Shown here: in pieces, positions 1-7,472 of the stretch
Position numbering within the stretch: position 1 is the first letter of the stretch
Layout: every line of letters begins with the position of its first letter
Source of the DNA: Bacteroidales bacterium UBA1745
GTDB taxonomy: Bacteria; Bacteroidota; Bacteroidia; Bacteroidales; UBA932
NCBI GenBank assembly: GCA_002314885.1
Contig: DCHT01000060.1
Span: 10,721-65,664 of the forward strand
Length of the DNA: 54,944 nt
Direction: 5' to 3'
Made by a program: the position numbers and the translations under genes
Notes under the pieces: generated by a model
Database searches by the model: none
The model's input: only the letters and a program-made list of their open reading frames with translations
What the model was told of the DNA's origin: nothing

Positions 1-65
1 TTCTGAAGGCGTTCGCCATAGTTGTCCCGGAAGTATCCGACGAAAGAATTGTATCGCTTTTCCAT
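1..65 (-). CDS. Radical SAM protein, YhcC/TIGR01212-like (N-terminal fragment)
   Basis: Only the first 21 codons lie in the window; the gene runs off the left edge. The visible start reads MEKRYNSFVGYFRDNYGERL, which resembles the opening of the YhcC/TIGR01212 radical SAM family, where a KRYNSF-type start precedes the cluster-binding cysteines. Those cysteines would lie outside the window, so the radical SAM function is not seen directly. The ATG at 65-63 lies only a few bases downstream of a strong divergent promoter (minus-strand TAATTTTG at 73-80), which supports this start and implies an almost leaderless mRNA. The role of the family is poorly defined. Confidence 0.6.
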   Translation of the reverse strand, partial: MEKRYNSFVGYFRDNYGERLQ

Positions 66-72
66 TGTGGCA

Positions 73-104
73 CAAAATTATCTAAATTTGCCGATGTCAA
101 CAAA
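73..104 (-). promoter_or_regulatory. Bacteroidales-type promoter for the left-edge radical SAM gene
   Basis: On the minus strand TTTG (104-101) is followed after 20 bases by TAATTTTG (80-73), an exact match to the Bacteroides -33/-7 consensus. The predicted transcript start, about position 68, is only about 3-5 bases before the ATG at 65. It overlaps the divergent promoter of the NlpC/P60 gene. Confidence 0.65.
83..90 (+). promoter_or_regulatory. -7 element upstream of the NlpC/P60 gene
   Basis: TAAATTTG matches TAnnTTTG and lies 23 bases before the ATG at 114. No clear TTTG is seen 19-21 bases upstream. It is interleaved with the divergent promoter at 73-104, so the two genes share a 48-base control region. 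Confidence 0.5.
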
Positions 105-113
105 AACGGACAG

Positions 114-1088
114 ATGAAAAAATACATAATTGCCGCAGCTGCACTGCTGCTCTCCATCTCCGCCGCCGCCCAGCGCTACGGCGTGACCAACTTTTCCGTA
201 TGCTATCTCAGGGCCGAGCCGGACTATGAATCTGCGCTCGAGACACAGGAACTGATGGGCATAGTCGTGGAAATCCAGGAGGCAAAAAGCTATTGGCTCA
301 AGGTCAAGAGTCCACAGCCGTACACTGCCTGGTGCACGGATATGGGCATCGTGGAGATGAGCAAGGAAGAGATTGACGCCTACAAAGCTGCACCGAAGTA
401 CATCGTGACGGCTTTCCACAGCCAGGTGCTCGATCAGCGCGGCAACAAGGGCCAGATGATCTCCGACCTCGTCCAGGGCGACATCCTCAGGGTCGGCTAC
501 AAGACCGACAAGAAAGGCAACAGCGTCGCCGACATCGATAAGAAGGGTTCGGCCAAAGTCGTGCTCCCTGACGGACGCGAAGGTTACGTACCGGCATCAG
601 ACCTGATGGATCTGGGCAAATGGGCCGACAGCCGCAAGCTCAACGCCAAGAACATCATCGCCACAGCAAAGGAGTATGTGGGCATCCCTTATCTCTGGGG
701 CGGAATGAGCACCAAGGGCTTCGACTGCAGCGGCTTCGTCAGGACGGTCTATCTGATGAACGGAGTCGTGCTTCCGAGGAACGCCTCCCAGCAGGCTCCT
801 CTCGGAGTGGAAGTGAGTGATTTCACCAAGCTCAAGGCGGGCGACCTCATCTTCTTCGGCCAGAAGGGCGGACTGCTCAAAAAGGAAAAAATCACGCACG
901 TGGGCCTGTACATAGGCAACGGCGAGTTCATACATTCGTCCCACGTGGTAAGGATCAATTCACTTACCGAAGGAGCTGAGAACTACTACAAGAATGCTCC
1001 AAACCTCATCCGCGCCTGCCGTCTACTGAGCACGGAAGAAATTCAGGATATGAAAGTCAGGAACAGGGAATATCTCCCTATTGAATAA
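114..1088 (+). CDS. Secreted NlpC/P60 (C40) cell-wall peptidase
   Basis: A 324-residue exported hydrolase with a clear signal peptide (residues 1-19, ending SAAAQ). Residues about 25-170 form bacterial SH3-like segments (one contains DGREGYVPASDL). Residues about 180-300 are the NlpC/P60 catalytic domain with the nucleophile in FDCSGF (Cys205), the general-base histidine in THVGLYIG (His262) and a third polar residue in FIHSSH (His274). All catalytic residues are present. Enzymes of this family cut the peptide stems of peptidoglycan, typically between gamma-D-Glu and the diamino acid; by this architecture (SH3 plus NlpC) it resembles the Bacteroides/YkfC group that trims murein peptides. The exact substrate is inferred. 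It is transcribed alone, divergent from the radical SAM gene. Confidence 0.9.
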   Translation: MKKYIIAAAALLLSISAAAQRYGVTNFSVCYLRAEPDYESALETQELMGIVVEIQEAKSYWLKVKSPQPYTAWCTDMGIVEMSKEEIDAYKAAPKYIVTAFHSQVLDQRGNKGQMISDLVQGDILRVGYKTDKKGNSVADIDKKGSAKVVLPDGREGYVPASDLMDLGKWADSRKLNAKNIIATAKEYVGIPYLWGGMSTKGFDCSGFVRTVYLMNGVVLPRNASQQAPLGVEVSDFTKLKAGDLIFFGQKGGLLKKEKITHVGLYIGNGEFIHSSHVVRINSLTEGAENYYKNAPNLIRACRLLSTEEIQDMKVRNREYLPIE

Positions 1089-1094
1089 TTTTCG

Positions 1095-1102
1095 TATATT
1101 TG
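1095..1102 (+). promoter_or_regulatory. -7 element of the small ORF at 1140
   Basis: TATATTTG lies in the 51-base gap after the NlpC/P60 stop, 37 bases before the ATG at 1140. A TTG occurs at 1081-1083, but the spacing of 11 is shorter than the usual -33 spacing. Confidence 0.5.
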
Positions 1103-1139
1103 CGCCAACGTTTAAAAACAACAATAAAATCCAACAATT

Positions 1140-1409
1140 ATGAACCTTAGAGTCATCAAGAAAGACATTGAGTACTTCATCGGCGAATTCATTGACGATT
1201 GCTCACTTTTCGTAGCCCTCAACCCTAACCAGGACACCGACGCCATCGCCAAGATCATCGACGAGGCCGTAGATCTCTATAACAACCTCAAGGACAAGGT
1301 CAATCATCCAGAAGGCAACACCAAGGCTTTCTACACCGCTGTCCGCAAGGAAATGTTCGAAGGCATCGACGCTCTCTGCGAAAAGCTTTCAGCAGCAATC
1401 AGCAAGTAA
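1140..1409 (+). CDS. Small conserved-type cytoplasmic protein of unknown function
   Basis: An 89-residue protein with no signal peptide and no membrane segment. It looks wholly alpha-helical and acidic, with regular hydrophobic spacing (MNLRVIKKDIEYFIGEF at the start, ALCEKLSAAISK at the end) and two cysteines. I do not recognise a named family. Its own TAnnTTTG promoter, normal codon use and clean start and stop argue that it is a real gene. It ends 9 bases before the convergent galE stop and no hairpin terminator separates the two, so their transcripts probably overlap. Confidence 0.7.
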   Translation: MNLRVIKKDIEYFIGEFIDDCSLFVALNPNQDTDAIAKIIDEAVDLYNNLKDKVNHPEGNTKAFYTAVRKEMFEGIDALCEKLSAAISK

Positions 1410-1418
1410 TCGAGTACT

Positions 1419-2435
1419 CTAGTCCTCGTATCCGTTAGGATTGTTCTTCTGGAAATTCCAGGAATCACGACACATATCCTCAATGCCGAACTTCGCTTCC
1501 CAGCCGAGTTCGGCTTTTGCTTTTGCAGGGTTGCAGTAGCAGGTGGCGATGTCACCCGGACGGCGAGGCTTGATGGAATAAGGGACCTTGAGGCCGTTGG
1601 CCTTCTCGAAGGCCTTCACCACGTCGAGGACGCTGTAGCCGTGGCCGGTGCCGAGGTTGTAGATTGCGAGACCCTTGTTCTCCTGAATGGCCTTGAGGGC
1701 ACACACGTGGCCGTTCGCGAGATCCACCACGTGGATATAGTCACGCACGCCAGTTCCGTCAGGAGTGTCATAGTCGTTGCCGAAGACGCCGAGTTCCTTG
1801 CGCATACCGATAGCGGTCTGGGTGATGTAAGGCATCAGGTTGTTAGGGATGCCGTTAGGGTTCTCGCCGATGAGGCCTGACTCGTGGGCGCCGATAGGAT
1901 TGAAATAGCGGAGAAGGACCACATTCCACTCAGGATCAGCCTTCTGGACATCGGAGAGCACCTGCTCGAGCATAGACTTGGTCCAGCCGTAAGGATTGGT
2001 GCACTGGCCCTTAGGGCACTCCTCGGTGATAGGAATGATGGCAGGATCGCCGTAAACCGTGGCGCTGGAAGAGAAAATTATGTTCTTGCAGCCGTGATTG
2101 CGCATCACGTCCACCAGCACGAACACGCCGTTCATATTGTTCTCATAGTACTCCAGAGGCTTCGCCACTGACTCTCCCACGGCCTTGAGGCCTGCGAAAT
2201 TGATGACAGCATCGATCTTGTAATCGCTGAAAAGCTTGTCCAGTGCGGCCCTGTCGCGGATATCTGCCTCTACGAAAGGAACCGGCTTGCCGATGATGGA
2301 CTCAACCCTGCGAAGGGCTTCCCTCTTGGAATTGTAGAGATTGTCAACCACGACCACGCTGTGGCCGGCCTTGTCAAGTTCGATGATGGTGTGGGAGCCG
2401 ATGTAACCGGCGCCTCCGGTGAGAAGAATATTCAT
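1419..2435 (-). CDS. galE: UDP-glucose 4-epimerase
   Basis: A 338-residue extended short-chain dehydrogenase that interconverts UDP-glucose and UDP-galactose, for galactose use and surface glycan precursors. The NAD-binding motif GGAGYIGSH lies at residues 7-15 and the active-site triad is Ser124, Tyr149 and Lys153 (SSSATVYG and NPYGWTKS), the same numbering as E. coli GalE. Length is typical. The ATG at 2435 begins the canonical MNILLTGGAGYIGSH; an in-frame extension upstream to 2600 would run into dacB and across the promoter at 2461-2468, so it is rejected. It is convergent with the small gene on the left. Confidence 0.95.
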   Translation of the reverse strand: MNILLTGGAGYIGSHTIIELDKAGHSVVVVDNLYNSKREALRRVESIIGKPVPFVEADIRDRAALDKLFSDYKIDAVINFAGLKAVGESVAKPLEYYENNMNGVFVLVDVMRNHGCKNIIFSSSATVYGDPAIIPITEECPKGQCTNPYGWTKSMLEQVLSDVQKADPEWNVVLLRYFNPIGAHESGLIGENPNGIPNNLMPYITQTAIGMRKELGVFGNDYDTPDGTGVRDYIHVVDLANGHVCALKAIQENKGLAIYNLGTGHGYSVLDVVKAFEKANGLKVPYSIKPRRPGDIATCYCNPAKAKAELGWEAKFGIEDMCRDSWNFQKNNPNGYED

Positions 2436-2460
2436 TTTATATAATTTGAAAACGGGAAGA

Positions 2461-2468
2461 CAAAGATA
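2461..2468 (-). promoter_or_regulatory. -7 element of galE
   Basis: Minus-strand TATCTTTG, preceded by TTTGC, in the 38-base gap between dacB and galE. It lies 25 bases before the galE ATG, giving a leader of about 20 bases. No convincing -33 TTTG is seen. Confidence 0.5.
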
Positions 2469-2473
2469 GCAAA

Positions 2474-3937
2474 TTATTGCACTATCGCAGTGATGATTCT
2501 GTCGAGAGTGGCCTTGAGGGCCGAATCCTTGGCGGTGCAATTGTTGACCATAACCGAGAAAACCACCGGCTGACCCTCTGCAGGGATATAATAACCACAA
2601 TAACAGCGGATGCCGTTCATCGATCCGCTCTTCATACGGATACCGGACCGGAGGGCGGGATCCAACCTCGGAAGATTTCCCTTCACGGTGCCGTTGACGC
2701 CCGGCTGAGGAATGCTGGCGTAGAAATCACCCCAAGCCGGGGAATCCATCATCGCAGCCAGATACTTGCAGAAGAAAGCCGGGGAAACATAGTTCTTGCG
2801 GGACAGGCCGCTGCCGTCCTGGATGTGAGCGCCATATTTGGTGGAAAGCCCCAAGTCTGCGAGAACCTTGGTCACAGCGACGGTCGAAGAATCGTAGCAA
2901 GCACTGCCGGTAAGAGTCTTGCCGAGGGTACGTGCGAGCGTCTCAGCATAGAAATTGTTGCTGTCGTAATTTGTCACTCGGGCAATATCACGCAATGCTG
3001 GGGAAGAAGTCGAGCCGAGAAGGTGGAAATCCTCCTTGAGCAGACCTTTGGGATCTCCCACCGGCTTGCCGCCTGAGATGCCTGCCGGGCCCAGATACTT
3101 CACGAACTCCGTAGCGCAGGTGAGTTCCGGCTGCTTGTTGCTGCACAAGATGGTCTTGGCGGCCTTGCCCAGAGCGTAGGTGCCCAGGAGTATGGCCTGG
3201 TTGGAAAAGTCAGTGGTGTAGAGATAAAGCTGGTCACCCGTACCTGCTTCGCCGGTTACGCCCTCATACCTGACATTCAGCCACGGAGTGCGCGGCTCCA
3301 GCTGACGGGCGATGACCGGGCTGCCGAGGGTGGCACCCGGCTGTACCCTGAAGCGTATCACATTCTCCCCGTAACTGAGGCCGGTGCCGCCTGTGCCGTA
3401 ATAAGTGCCAATGTCTTCGAACTGCCAGGCCGGGCTCTCCCTCATTCCGTCGAACTCGCCGCCGTCACCTATGACGCGACCGCCCAGGCTGCGAATGCCC
3501 GCCTTGTAGAGCATTGACTTCCAGGCAGCGAAAACCTGCTGGGAAGGAACAGCAATGGAATCCCGGGAGCCAAGGGTAGGGTCACCGTGGCCGAGGATAA
3601 TGACGTCCCCGGACAGCTTCCCCTCCGAGACCTCGCCCGTGTAGCCCAACTGGGTCTTATAGACATAGTCGCCTCCCAGACGATGCAGGGCCGTACCCGT
3701 GCTGATGAGCTTCATAGTGGAAGCCGTAACCAGCATCCTGTCGCAGTCCACGTTCACAAGAGTGTCCCCGTCCGCCGTCATTGCCATCACGCCCACGACA
3801 GCGCCACGGAGCGTCTCAGATCCGTTTACTATGGCCTCGACCTTCTTCTGACGACTGGTCTGGGCCATTGCCTCAGACAACGAAAACGTCAGCAGCAGAG
3901 GGAGGAAAATATATAGCAGTCCTTTCTTCATATTCAT
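2474..3937 (-). CDS. dacB: D-alanyl-D-alanine carboxypeptidase/endopeptidase (PBP4 family, S13)
   Basis: A 487-residue exported penicillin-binding protein that trims or cuts cross-links in periplasmic peptidoglycan. A signal peptide (about 1-25, ending AMAQ) precedes the three penicillin-binding motifs: SxxK at Ser73-Lys76 (STMK), SxN at 326-328 (SNN) and KTG-like KSG at 436-438. The family signature DGSGLSR lies at 374-380. The large insert between motifs 1 and 2 is normal for the S13 family. Two ATGs at 3937 and 3931 both give a good signal peptide. It lies upstream of galE, which has its own promoter. The gene is divergent from radA. Confidence 0.93.
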   Translation of the reverse strand: MNMKKGLLYIFLPLLLTFSLSEAMAQTSRQKKVEAIVNGSETLRGAVVGVMAMTADGDTLVNVDCDRMLVTASTMKLISTGTALHRLGGDYVYKTQLGYTGEVSEGKLSGDVIILGHGDPTLGSRDSIAVPSQQVFAAWKSMLYKAGIRSLGGRVIGDGGEFDGMRESPAWQFEDIGTYYGTGGTGLSYGENVIRFRVQPGATLGSPVIARQLEPRTPWLNVRYEGVTGEAGTGDQLYLYTTDFSNQAILLGTYALGKAAKTILCSNKQPELTCATEFVKYLGPAGISGGKPVGDPKGLLKEDFHLLGSTSSPALRDIARVTNYDSNNFYAETLARTLGKTLTGSACYDSSTVAVTKVLADLGLSTKYGAHIQDGSGLSRKNYVSPAFFCKYLAAMMDSPAWGDFYASIPQPGVNGTVKGNLPRLDPALRSGIRMKSGSMNGIRCYCGYYIPAEGQPVVFSVMVNNCTAKDSALKATLDRIITAIVQ

Positions 3938-3963
3938 AGCGATAAAAGTACGAAATTCTTTTC

Positions 3964-3971
3964 TAACTTTG
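3964..3971 (+). promoter_or_regulatory. -7 element of radA
   Basis: TAACTTTG, 14 bases before the first radA ATG (3986), predicts a leader of about 10 bases. It lies in the divergent gap with dacB. Confidence 0.5.
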
Positions 3972-3985
3972 CCTATATAGTTGAA

Positions 3986-5359
3986 ATGAATATGGCGACA
4001 CAGAAGAGCAAGACAAGCTGGTTCTGCACCAGCTGCGGCAACGAAAGCCCGAAATGGATGGGCCGCTGCCCTGCGTGCGGGGAATGGAATACGATGGTTG
4101 AGGAGACCGTCGCGACGGGAAAGAAGGAAGGGCCGAAGTCCAATGCAGCCGTTTCGAGCGGACGCAAGCCGGAGCCTCTGTCGTCAATCGACTTCTCCGC
4201 CGAACAGAGGATATCCCTCAACAATGCCGAACTGGACCGTCTCCTCGGAGGTGGCATAGTGGAAGGTTCCCTGGTACTCATAGGCGGCGAACCTGGCATA
4301 GGCAAGTCCACCCTCAGCCTCCAGATTCCGCTGGGATGCCCTAGCCTGAAGACCCTCTATGTCACGGGCGAGGAAAGCGCAAAGCAGGTCAAGCTGCGCG
4401 CAAACAGGCTGGGTGGAAGCGCGGAAAACTGCCTCATCTACAGCGAAACCCTGATGGAGAACATCATAGCAGAAGCGAAGGAAATACAGCCGGACCTGAT
4501 GGTCGTGGACTCAGTCCAGACTATGTTCTCCCAGGCCGTGGAGTCCTCCCCTGGTTCAGTTTCCCAGATCAAGGAGACGGCCGCACAGCTTCTGAGGCTA
4601 GCGAAAGAGACCGGTATTCCTGTCATCCTGATCGGACACATAACCAAGGAAGGCAGCATCGCCGGACCGAAGATATTGGAACACATCGTCGACGTCGTAC
4701 TCCAGTTCGAAGGCGACAACCGCGGCACCTACAGGCTCCTCAGGAGCATCAAGAACCGCTTCGGTTCCACCTCTGAGCTCGCCGTATTCGAGATGACGGG
4801 CAAGGGCCTGCGCGAAGTGAGCAACCCTTCCGAAATGCTCATCCCTATGCACGCGGAGGGCCTCAGCGGAGTGGCTGTCAGCGCCACTATGGACGGCACC
4901 AGGCCATTCCTCATCGAGGTCCAGGCCCTGGTAAGTTCAGCCGTCTATGGCACACCTCAGCGTTCTGCGACCGGCTTTGACGTACGTCGTCTGAATATGC
5001 TCCTGGCCGTGCTCGAGAAGAGGGCCGGCTTCAAGCTGAGTATGAAGGACGTGTTCCTGAATATGGCCGGAGGCCTCAAAGTGACTGAACCGGCCTGCGA
5101 TCTGGCGGTCGTGTGTGCAGTGCTCTCCTCCAATTTCGACTTCTGCATCCCATCGGACATCTGCTTTGCCGGAGAAGTGGGCCTCAGCGGAGAGATCCGT
5201 CCGGTCAGCCAGACGGAACGACGCGTGATGGAGGCTGCCCGCCTGGGCTTCAAGCAGATCTACGTCTCCTCATTCAGCGGAGTGGACAACGCGCCGGAAG
5301 GCATCAAGGTCATCAAGGTCGGTGACATCGCCACCCTCTGCAGGACGCTGTTCAAGTAA
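3986..5359 (+). CDS. radA: DNA repair protein RadA/Sms
   Basis: A 457-residue RecA-like ATPase that promotes branch migration and processing of recombination intermediates. The N-terminal C4 zinc finger is Cys14-x2-Cys17 and Cys28-x2-Cys31. The Walker A motif GEPGIGKST is at 101-109, the RadA-specific KNRFGST motif begins at 256, and the C-terminal third is the Lon-protease-like domain (for example FAGEVGLSGEIRPV). Length is standard for the family. The start may be ATG 3986 or ATG 3992, two codons on; both fit. It stands alone, divergent from dacB and convergent with the small lipoprotein gene downstream. Confidence 0.96.
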   Translation: MNMATQKSKTSWFCTSCGNESPKWMGRCPACGEWNTMVEETVATGKKEGPKSNAAVSSGRKPEPLSSIDFSAEQRISLNNAELDRLLGGGIVEGSLVLIGGEPGIGKSTLSLQIPLGCPSLKTLYVTGEESAKQVKLRANRLGGSAENCLIYSETLMENIIAEAKEIQPDLMVVDSVQTMFSQAVESSPGSVSQIKETAAQLLRLAKETGIPVILIGHITKEGSIAGPKILEHIVDVVLQFEGDNRGTYRLLRSIKNRFGSTSELAVFEMTGKGLREVSNPSEMLIPMHAEGLSGVAVSATMDGTRPFLIEVQALVSSAVYGTPQRSATGFDVRRLNMLLAVLEKRAGFKLSMKDVFLNMAGGLKVTEPACDLAVVCAVLSSNFDFCIPSDICFAGEVGLSGEIRPVSQTERRVMEAARLGFKQIYVSSFSGVDNAPEGIKVIKVGDIATLCRTLFK

Positions 5360-5375
5360 GAACTGACACAAACAC

Positions 5376-5407
5376 AAAAAAAAGACATTGTCCTTGAGAA
5401 CAATGTC
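5376..5407 (-). terminator. Rho-independent terminator of the Cys-rich lipoprotein gene
   Basis: GACATTGT (5384-5391) and ACAATGTC (5400-5407) form a perfect 8-bp stem with an 8-base loop. Read on the minus strand it is followed by eight T residues (5383-5376), so it terminates transcription from the lipoprotein gene ending at 5449. Confidence 0.75.
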
Positions 5408-5448
5408 TAATTTCACGTCGACTGGCGACGTGCGCAGTTGTGCGGGAA

Positions 5449-5631
5449 TTACTCAGCAACAACAGTGTCGCAGCAAGCGCAAGTGTCTGCACCGCAGCAA
5501 GCGCAAGAATCGCACTGACCACAGCAAGCGCACTCCTCCTCAGCAGCCTCAGCAGCCTTAGGGGTGTTGTTGCAAGCAGCTGCCATAGCGAACATGGCTA
5601 CAACTGCCATAGACATAAATACCTTCTTCAT
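5449..5631 (-). CDS. Small cysteine-rich lipoprotein
   Basis: A 60-residue predicted lipoprotein. The signal peptide MKKVFMSMAVVAMFAMAAAC ends in a lipobox-like AAAC, giving lipidated Cys20. After a short acidic Ala/Glu linker, the last 27 residues hold ten cysteines arranged as three CACC clusters (CACCGQCDSCACCGADTCACC covers 21 positions, with 10 Cys). Such density suggests binding of soft metals (zinc, copper or iron-sulfur), much like a miniature metallothionein, but no named family is recognised. Its first 22 codons are nearly identical to those of the lipoprotein at 5780-6052, while the mature parts are unrelated. It has its own promoter and terminator. Metal binding is inference. Confidence 0.75.
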   Translation of the reverse strand: MKKVFMSMAVVAMFAMAAACNNTPKAAEAAEEECACCGQCDSCACCGADTCACCDTVVAE

Positions 5632-5677
5632 TGTGTTTGAAAATTTGAGTTAAACAATATTGTTTTTAAAAGTGGCG

Positions 5678-5685
5678 CAAATGTA
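5678..5685 (-). promoter_or_regulatory. -7 element of the Cys-rich lipoprotein gene
   Basis: Minus-strand TACATTTG, 46 bases before the ATG at 5631. The leader carries AAACAATATTG (about 5652-5662 on the plus strand), also found upstream of the paired lipoprotein gene. Confidence 0.5.
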
Positions 5686-5718
5686 TGTAAAAAAATTACT
5701 TGTTGAACATTTTTTTGT

Positions 5719-5750
5719 AAAAAAAAGGCATTGTTTCGTAAAACAACGCC
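5719..5750 (-). terminator. Terminator of the Ala-rich lipoprotein gene
   Basis: Inverted arms 5727-5736 and 5741-5750 pair over 10 positions (one G-U wobble on the minus strand) around a 4-base loop. The minus-strand product is followed by a run of eight T (5726-5719). A T tract on the other side (5751-5757) makes it partly bidirectional. Its arms resemble those of the terminator at 5376-5407. Confidence 0.75.
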
Positions 5751-5779
5751 TTTTTTTCTTCTAAAGTGCTAAAAATCTC

Positions 5780-6052
5780 TTACTTAGCGCCCTTGATTGC
5801 GTTTACAGCAGCGTCAGCAGCAGTATTGACAGCGTCCTTTGCAGCGTCAGCAGCAGCGTCACCGACAGCCTCAGCAGCAGCCTTTACAGTCTCCTCGAGA
5901 GTAGCCTCAGCCTCAGTAGCCTCAGTAGCGGCAGCAGCAGCCTCAGTTGCAGGAGCCTCTTCTGCCTCTTCAGCAGCCTTAGGTGCGTTGTTGCAAGCAG
6001 CAGCCATAGCGAACATAGCTACGACAGCCATAGACATAAATACCTTTTTCAT
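5780..6052 (-). CDS. Small Ala/Glu-rich helical lipoprotein
   Basis: A 90-residue predicted lipoprotein with signal peptide MKKVFMSMAVVAMFAMAAAC and lipidated Cys20. The mature part is almost all Ala, Glu, Thr, Val and Lys, with a regular pattern (AAADAAKDAVNTAADAAVNA) expected of a long amphipathic helix, similar in style to LEA or Lpp-like proteins. The ATG at 6052 is chosen because it begins the signal peptide shared with the Cys-rich neighbour; an upstream in-frame start would span the promoter at 6097-6104. The function is unknown; an envelope spacer or stress protein is possible. It is followed by a strong terminator. Confidence 0.75.
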   Translation of the reverse strand: MKKVFMSMAVVAMFAMAAACNNAPKAAEEAEEAPATEAAAAATEATEAEATLEETVKAAAEAVGDAAADAAKDAVNTAADAAVNAIKGAK

Positions 6053-6096
6053 TTTGAGTTTGGATTTAGTAGTGAAACAATATTGAATAACTATCC

Positions 6097-6104
6097 CAAA
6101 GTTA
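6097..6104 (-). promoter_or_regulatory. -7 element of the Ala-rich lipoprotein gene
   Basis: Minus-strand TAACTTTG overlaps the stop codon of the phosphoesterase gene. A TTTG at 6125-6122 lies 17 bases upstream, a little short of the ideal 19-21. The leader is about 40 bases. Confidence 0.5.
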
Positions 6105-6599
6105 TAAATTTTTATCCAATTCAAACACTTCCAGTTCGGAAATTTTACCATTTTCCAGCTTCAGGCGCAAAGCAGTCCTTACAATATGAAAGCCTTGGAT
6201 GCCCGCTGCCCCCGGATTTATGCACAGCATATTCCTCCTGGCGTCATTCACGACCTTCAGGATGTGGGAGTGTCCGCAGACGAAAATGTCCGGCTGGAAC
6301 TGGTCAATCAGTTTTCTGGCCTGAGTATCATAGCGGCCGGGATAACCTCCGATGTGGGTCATCAGAATCTTCACTCCCTCCCTCTCAAACAGTTTGTAAG
6401 GAGGATAATCGTAGCTCAGGATGCGATCGTCAATATTGCCTATAACACCGACCAGAGGCTTGAACTCGGCAAGCTGGGCAGCCAGTCGAAGACCACCGCC
6501 AATGTCGCCTGCGTGCCACAGTTCGTCCACAGGTTCGAGGAACCTGCGGAACGGCTCGTCAAATGTGCCGTGAGTGTCGGATATGATACCTATCAACAT
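6102..6599 (-). CDS. YfcE/MJ0936-type metallophosphoesterase
   Basis: A 165-residue calcineurin-like phosphoesterase with a complete two-metal site: SDTHG (Asp8, His10), GD (Asp32), GNID (Asn55), His82 in THIG and GHSH (His110, His112). Small enzymes of this family (YfcE, MJ0936) hydrolyse phosphodiesters in vitro and their physiological substrate is usually unknown. There is no signal peptide, so it is cytoplasmic. It is divergent from rsmE; a weak -7 element (TATCTTCG, 6628-6621) precedes it. The neighbouring lipoprotein genes have their own promoters. Confidence 0.88.
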   Translation of the reverse strand: MLIGIISDTHGTFDEPFRRFLEPVDELWHAGDIGGGLRLAAQLAEFKPLVGVIGNIDDRILSYDYPPYKLFEREGVKILMTHIGGYPGRYDTQARKLIDQFQPDIFVCGHSHILKVVNDARRNMLCINPGAAGIQGFHIVRTALRLKLENGKISELEVFELDKNL

Positions 6600-6652
6600 A
6601 ATACGCGTGCAGTGATAATACGAAGATAGGGAGAAATGTTGACAATTCTAAC

Positions 6653-6660
6653 TATCTTTG
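6653..6660 (+). promoter_or_regulatory. -7 element that fixes the rsmE start
   Basis: TATCTTTG ends only five bases before ATG 6666, so the transcript should begin about one or two bases before the start codon. An in-frame ATG at 6636 lies upstream of this element and cannot be the start if this promoter is used. Confidence 0.55.
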
Positions 6661-6665
6661 CACCA

Positions 6666-7391
6666 ATGGAAATCTTTTATTCATACGACTGCGACGGAAG
6701 GGTCTGCAGACTGGACGGCGAAGAGGCCGCCCACTGCATCAAAGTGCTCCGTCACCGTTGCGGGGAGAGTATCAATGTCATCGATGGCAACGGCACAATG
6801 TTCCGCTGTACCCTCATCAGCGACTCTCCAAAGGGCTGCGAGGCCCAGGTGGAGGAAAGCTTCGCGGGCTGGGGATCGCACGACTATGTGCTGGAACTGG
6901 CGGTGTGCCCGACAAAGAACAACGACCGCTACGAATGGTTCGTGGAAAAGGCCACGGAGGTCGGTGTAGATGCGATTGCGCCTGTAATCGGCGACCACTC
7001 GGAGAGAAAGGTATACAAGACCGAACGCGCAAAGAAGATCGCCCTGTCCGCAACCAAGCAGTCTCTCAAGGCAAAGATCCCGCAGATCAGCGAGCCGGTC
7101 AGCGTGAAGGACTACATTGCATCCGCCCCGGAAGACGCACTGAAGATGATAGCCTACTGCTTCGAGGACGAACAGCATCCTCGCAGGTCCATCAGGCAGG
7201 TGCTCGAACAGAATGCTGAAAAGGCTCGTCATTCGGTGGTGCTCATAGGCCCGGAAGGAGACTTCTCACAGGAGGAAGCCCGACTGGCCTTGGAAGCAGG
7301 ATTCATCCCCGTCCATCTCGGAAATTCGCGCCTCAGGACGGAAACTGCCGCCGTAACTGCCGCCGAAGCACTGTATTTTCACAATTTGTAG
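6666..7391 (+). CDS. rsmE: 16S rRNA (uracil-1498-N3)-methyltransferase
   Basis: A 241-residue SPOUT-class methyltransferase that methylates U1498 in the decoding region of 16S rRNA using SAM. An N-terminal PUA-like region (1-70) is followed by the trefoil-knot SAM-binding domain with the family motifs IGPEGDFSQEE and LGNSRLRTETAAVTA near the C-terminus. Both motifs are intact. The start at ATG 6666 (MEIFYSYDCDG) fits family length and the promoter directly upstream. The gene is monocistronic, followed after 81 bases by the AraC-type regulator, which has its own promoter. Confidence 0.94.
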   Translation: MEIFYSYDCDGRVCRLDGEEAAHCIKVLRHRCGESINVIDGNGTMFRCTLISDSPKGCEAQVEESFAGWGSHDYVLELAVCPTKNNDRYEWFVEKATEVGVDAIAPVIGDHSERKVYKTERAKKIALSATKQSLKAKIPQISEPVSVKDYIASAPEDALKMIAYCFEDEQHPRRSIRQVLEQNAEKARHSVVLIGPEGDFSQEEARLALEAGFIPVHLGNSRLRTETAAVTAAEALYFHNL

Positions 7392-7410
7392 TCAATAAAA
7401 GTACATTATC

Positions 7411-7442
7411 TTGTACACAAACGGAATATTTTAGTATATTTG
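7411..7442 (+). promoter_or_regulatory. Promoter of the AraC-family gene
   Basis: CTTG with TTG at 7411-7413, a 21-base spacer, then TATATTTG at 7435-7442. This fits the Bacteroides consensus. Transcript start is predicted near 7447, so translation begins at ATG 7473 and not at the in-frame TTG (7440) that overlaps the promoter. Confidence 0.65.
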
Positions 7443-7472
7443 CATTCTTACTTGGAAATAGCAGATATATAT

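Noticed and set aside
2436..2600. N-terminal extension of galE
   Set aside because: It would overlap dacB and include the galE promoter; the ATG at 2435 gives the canonical start.
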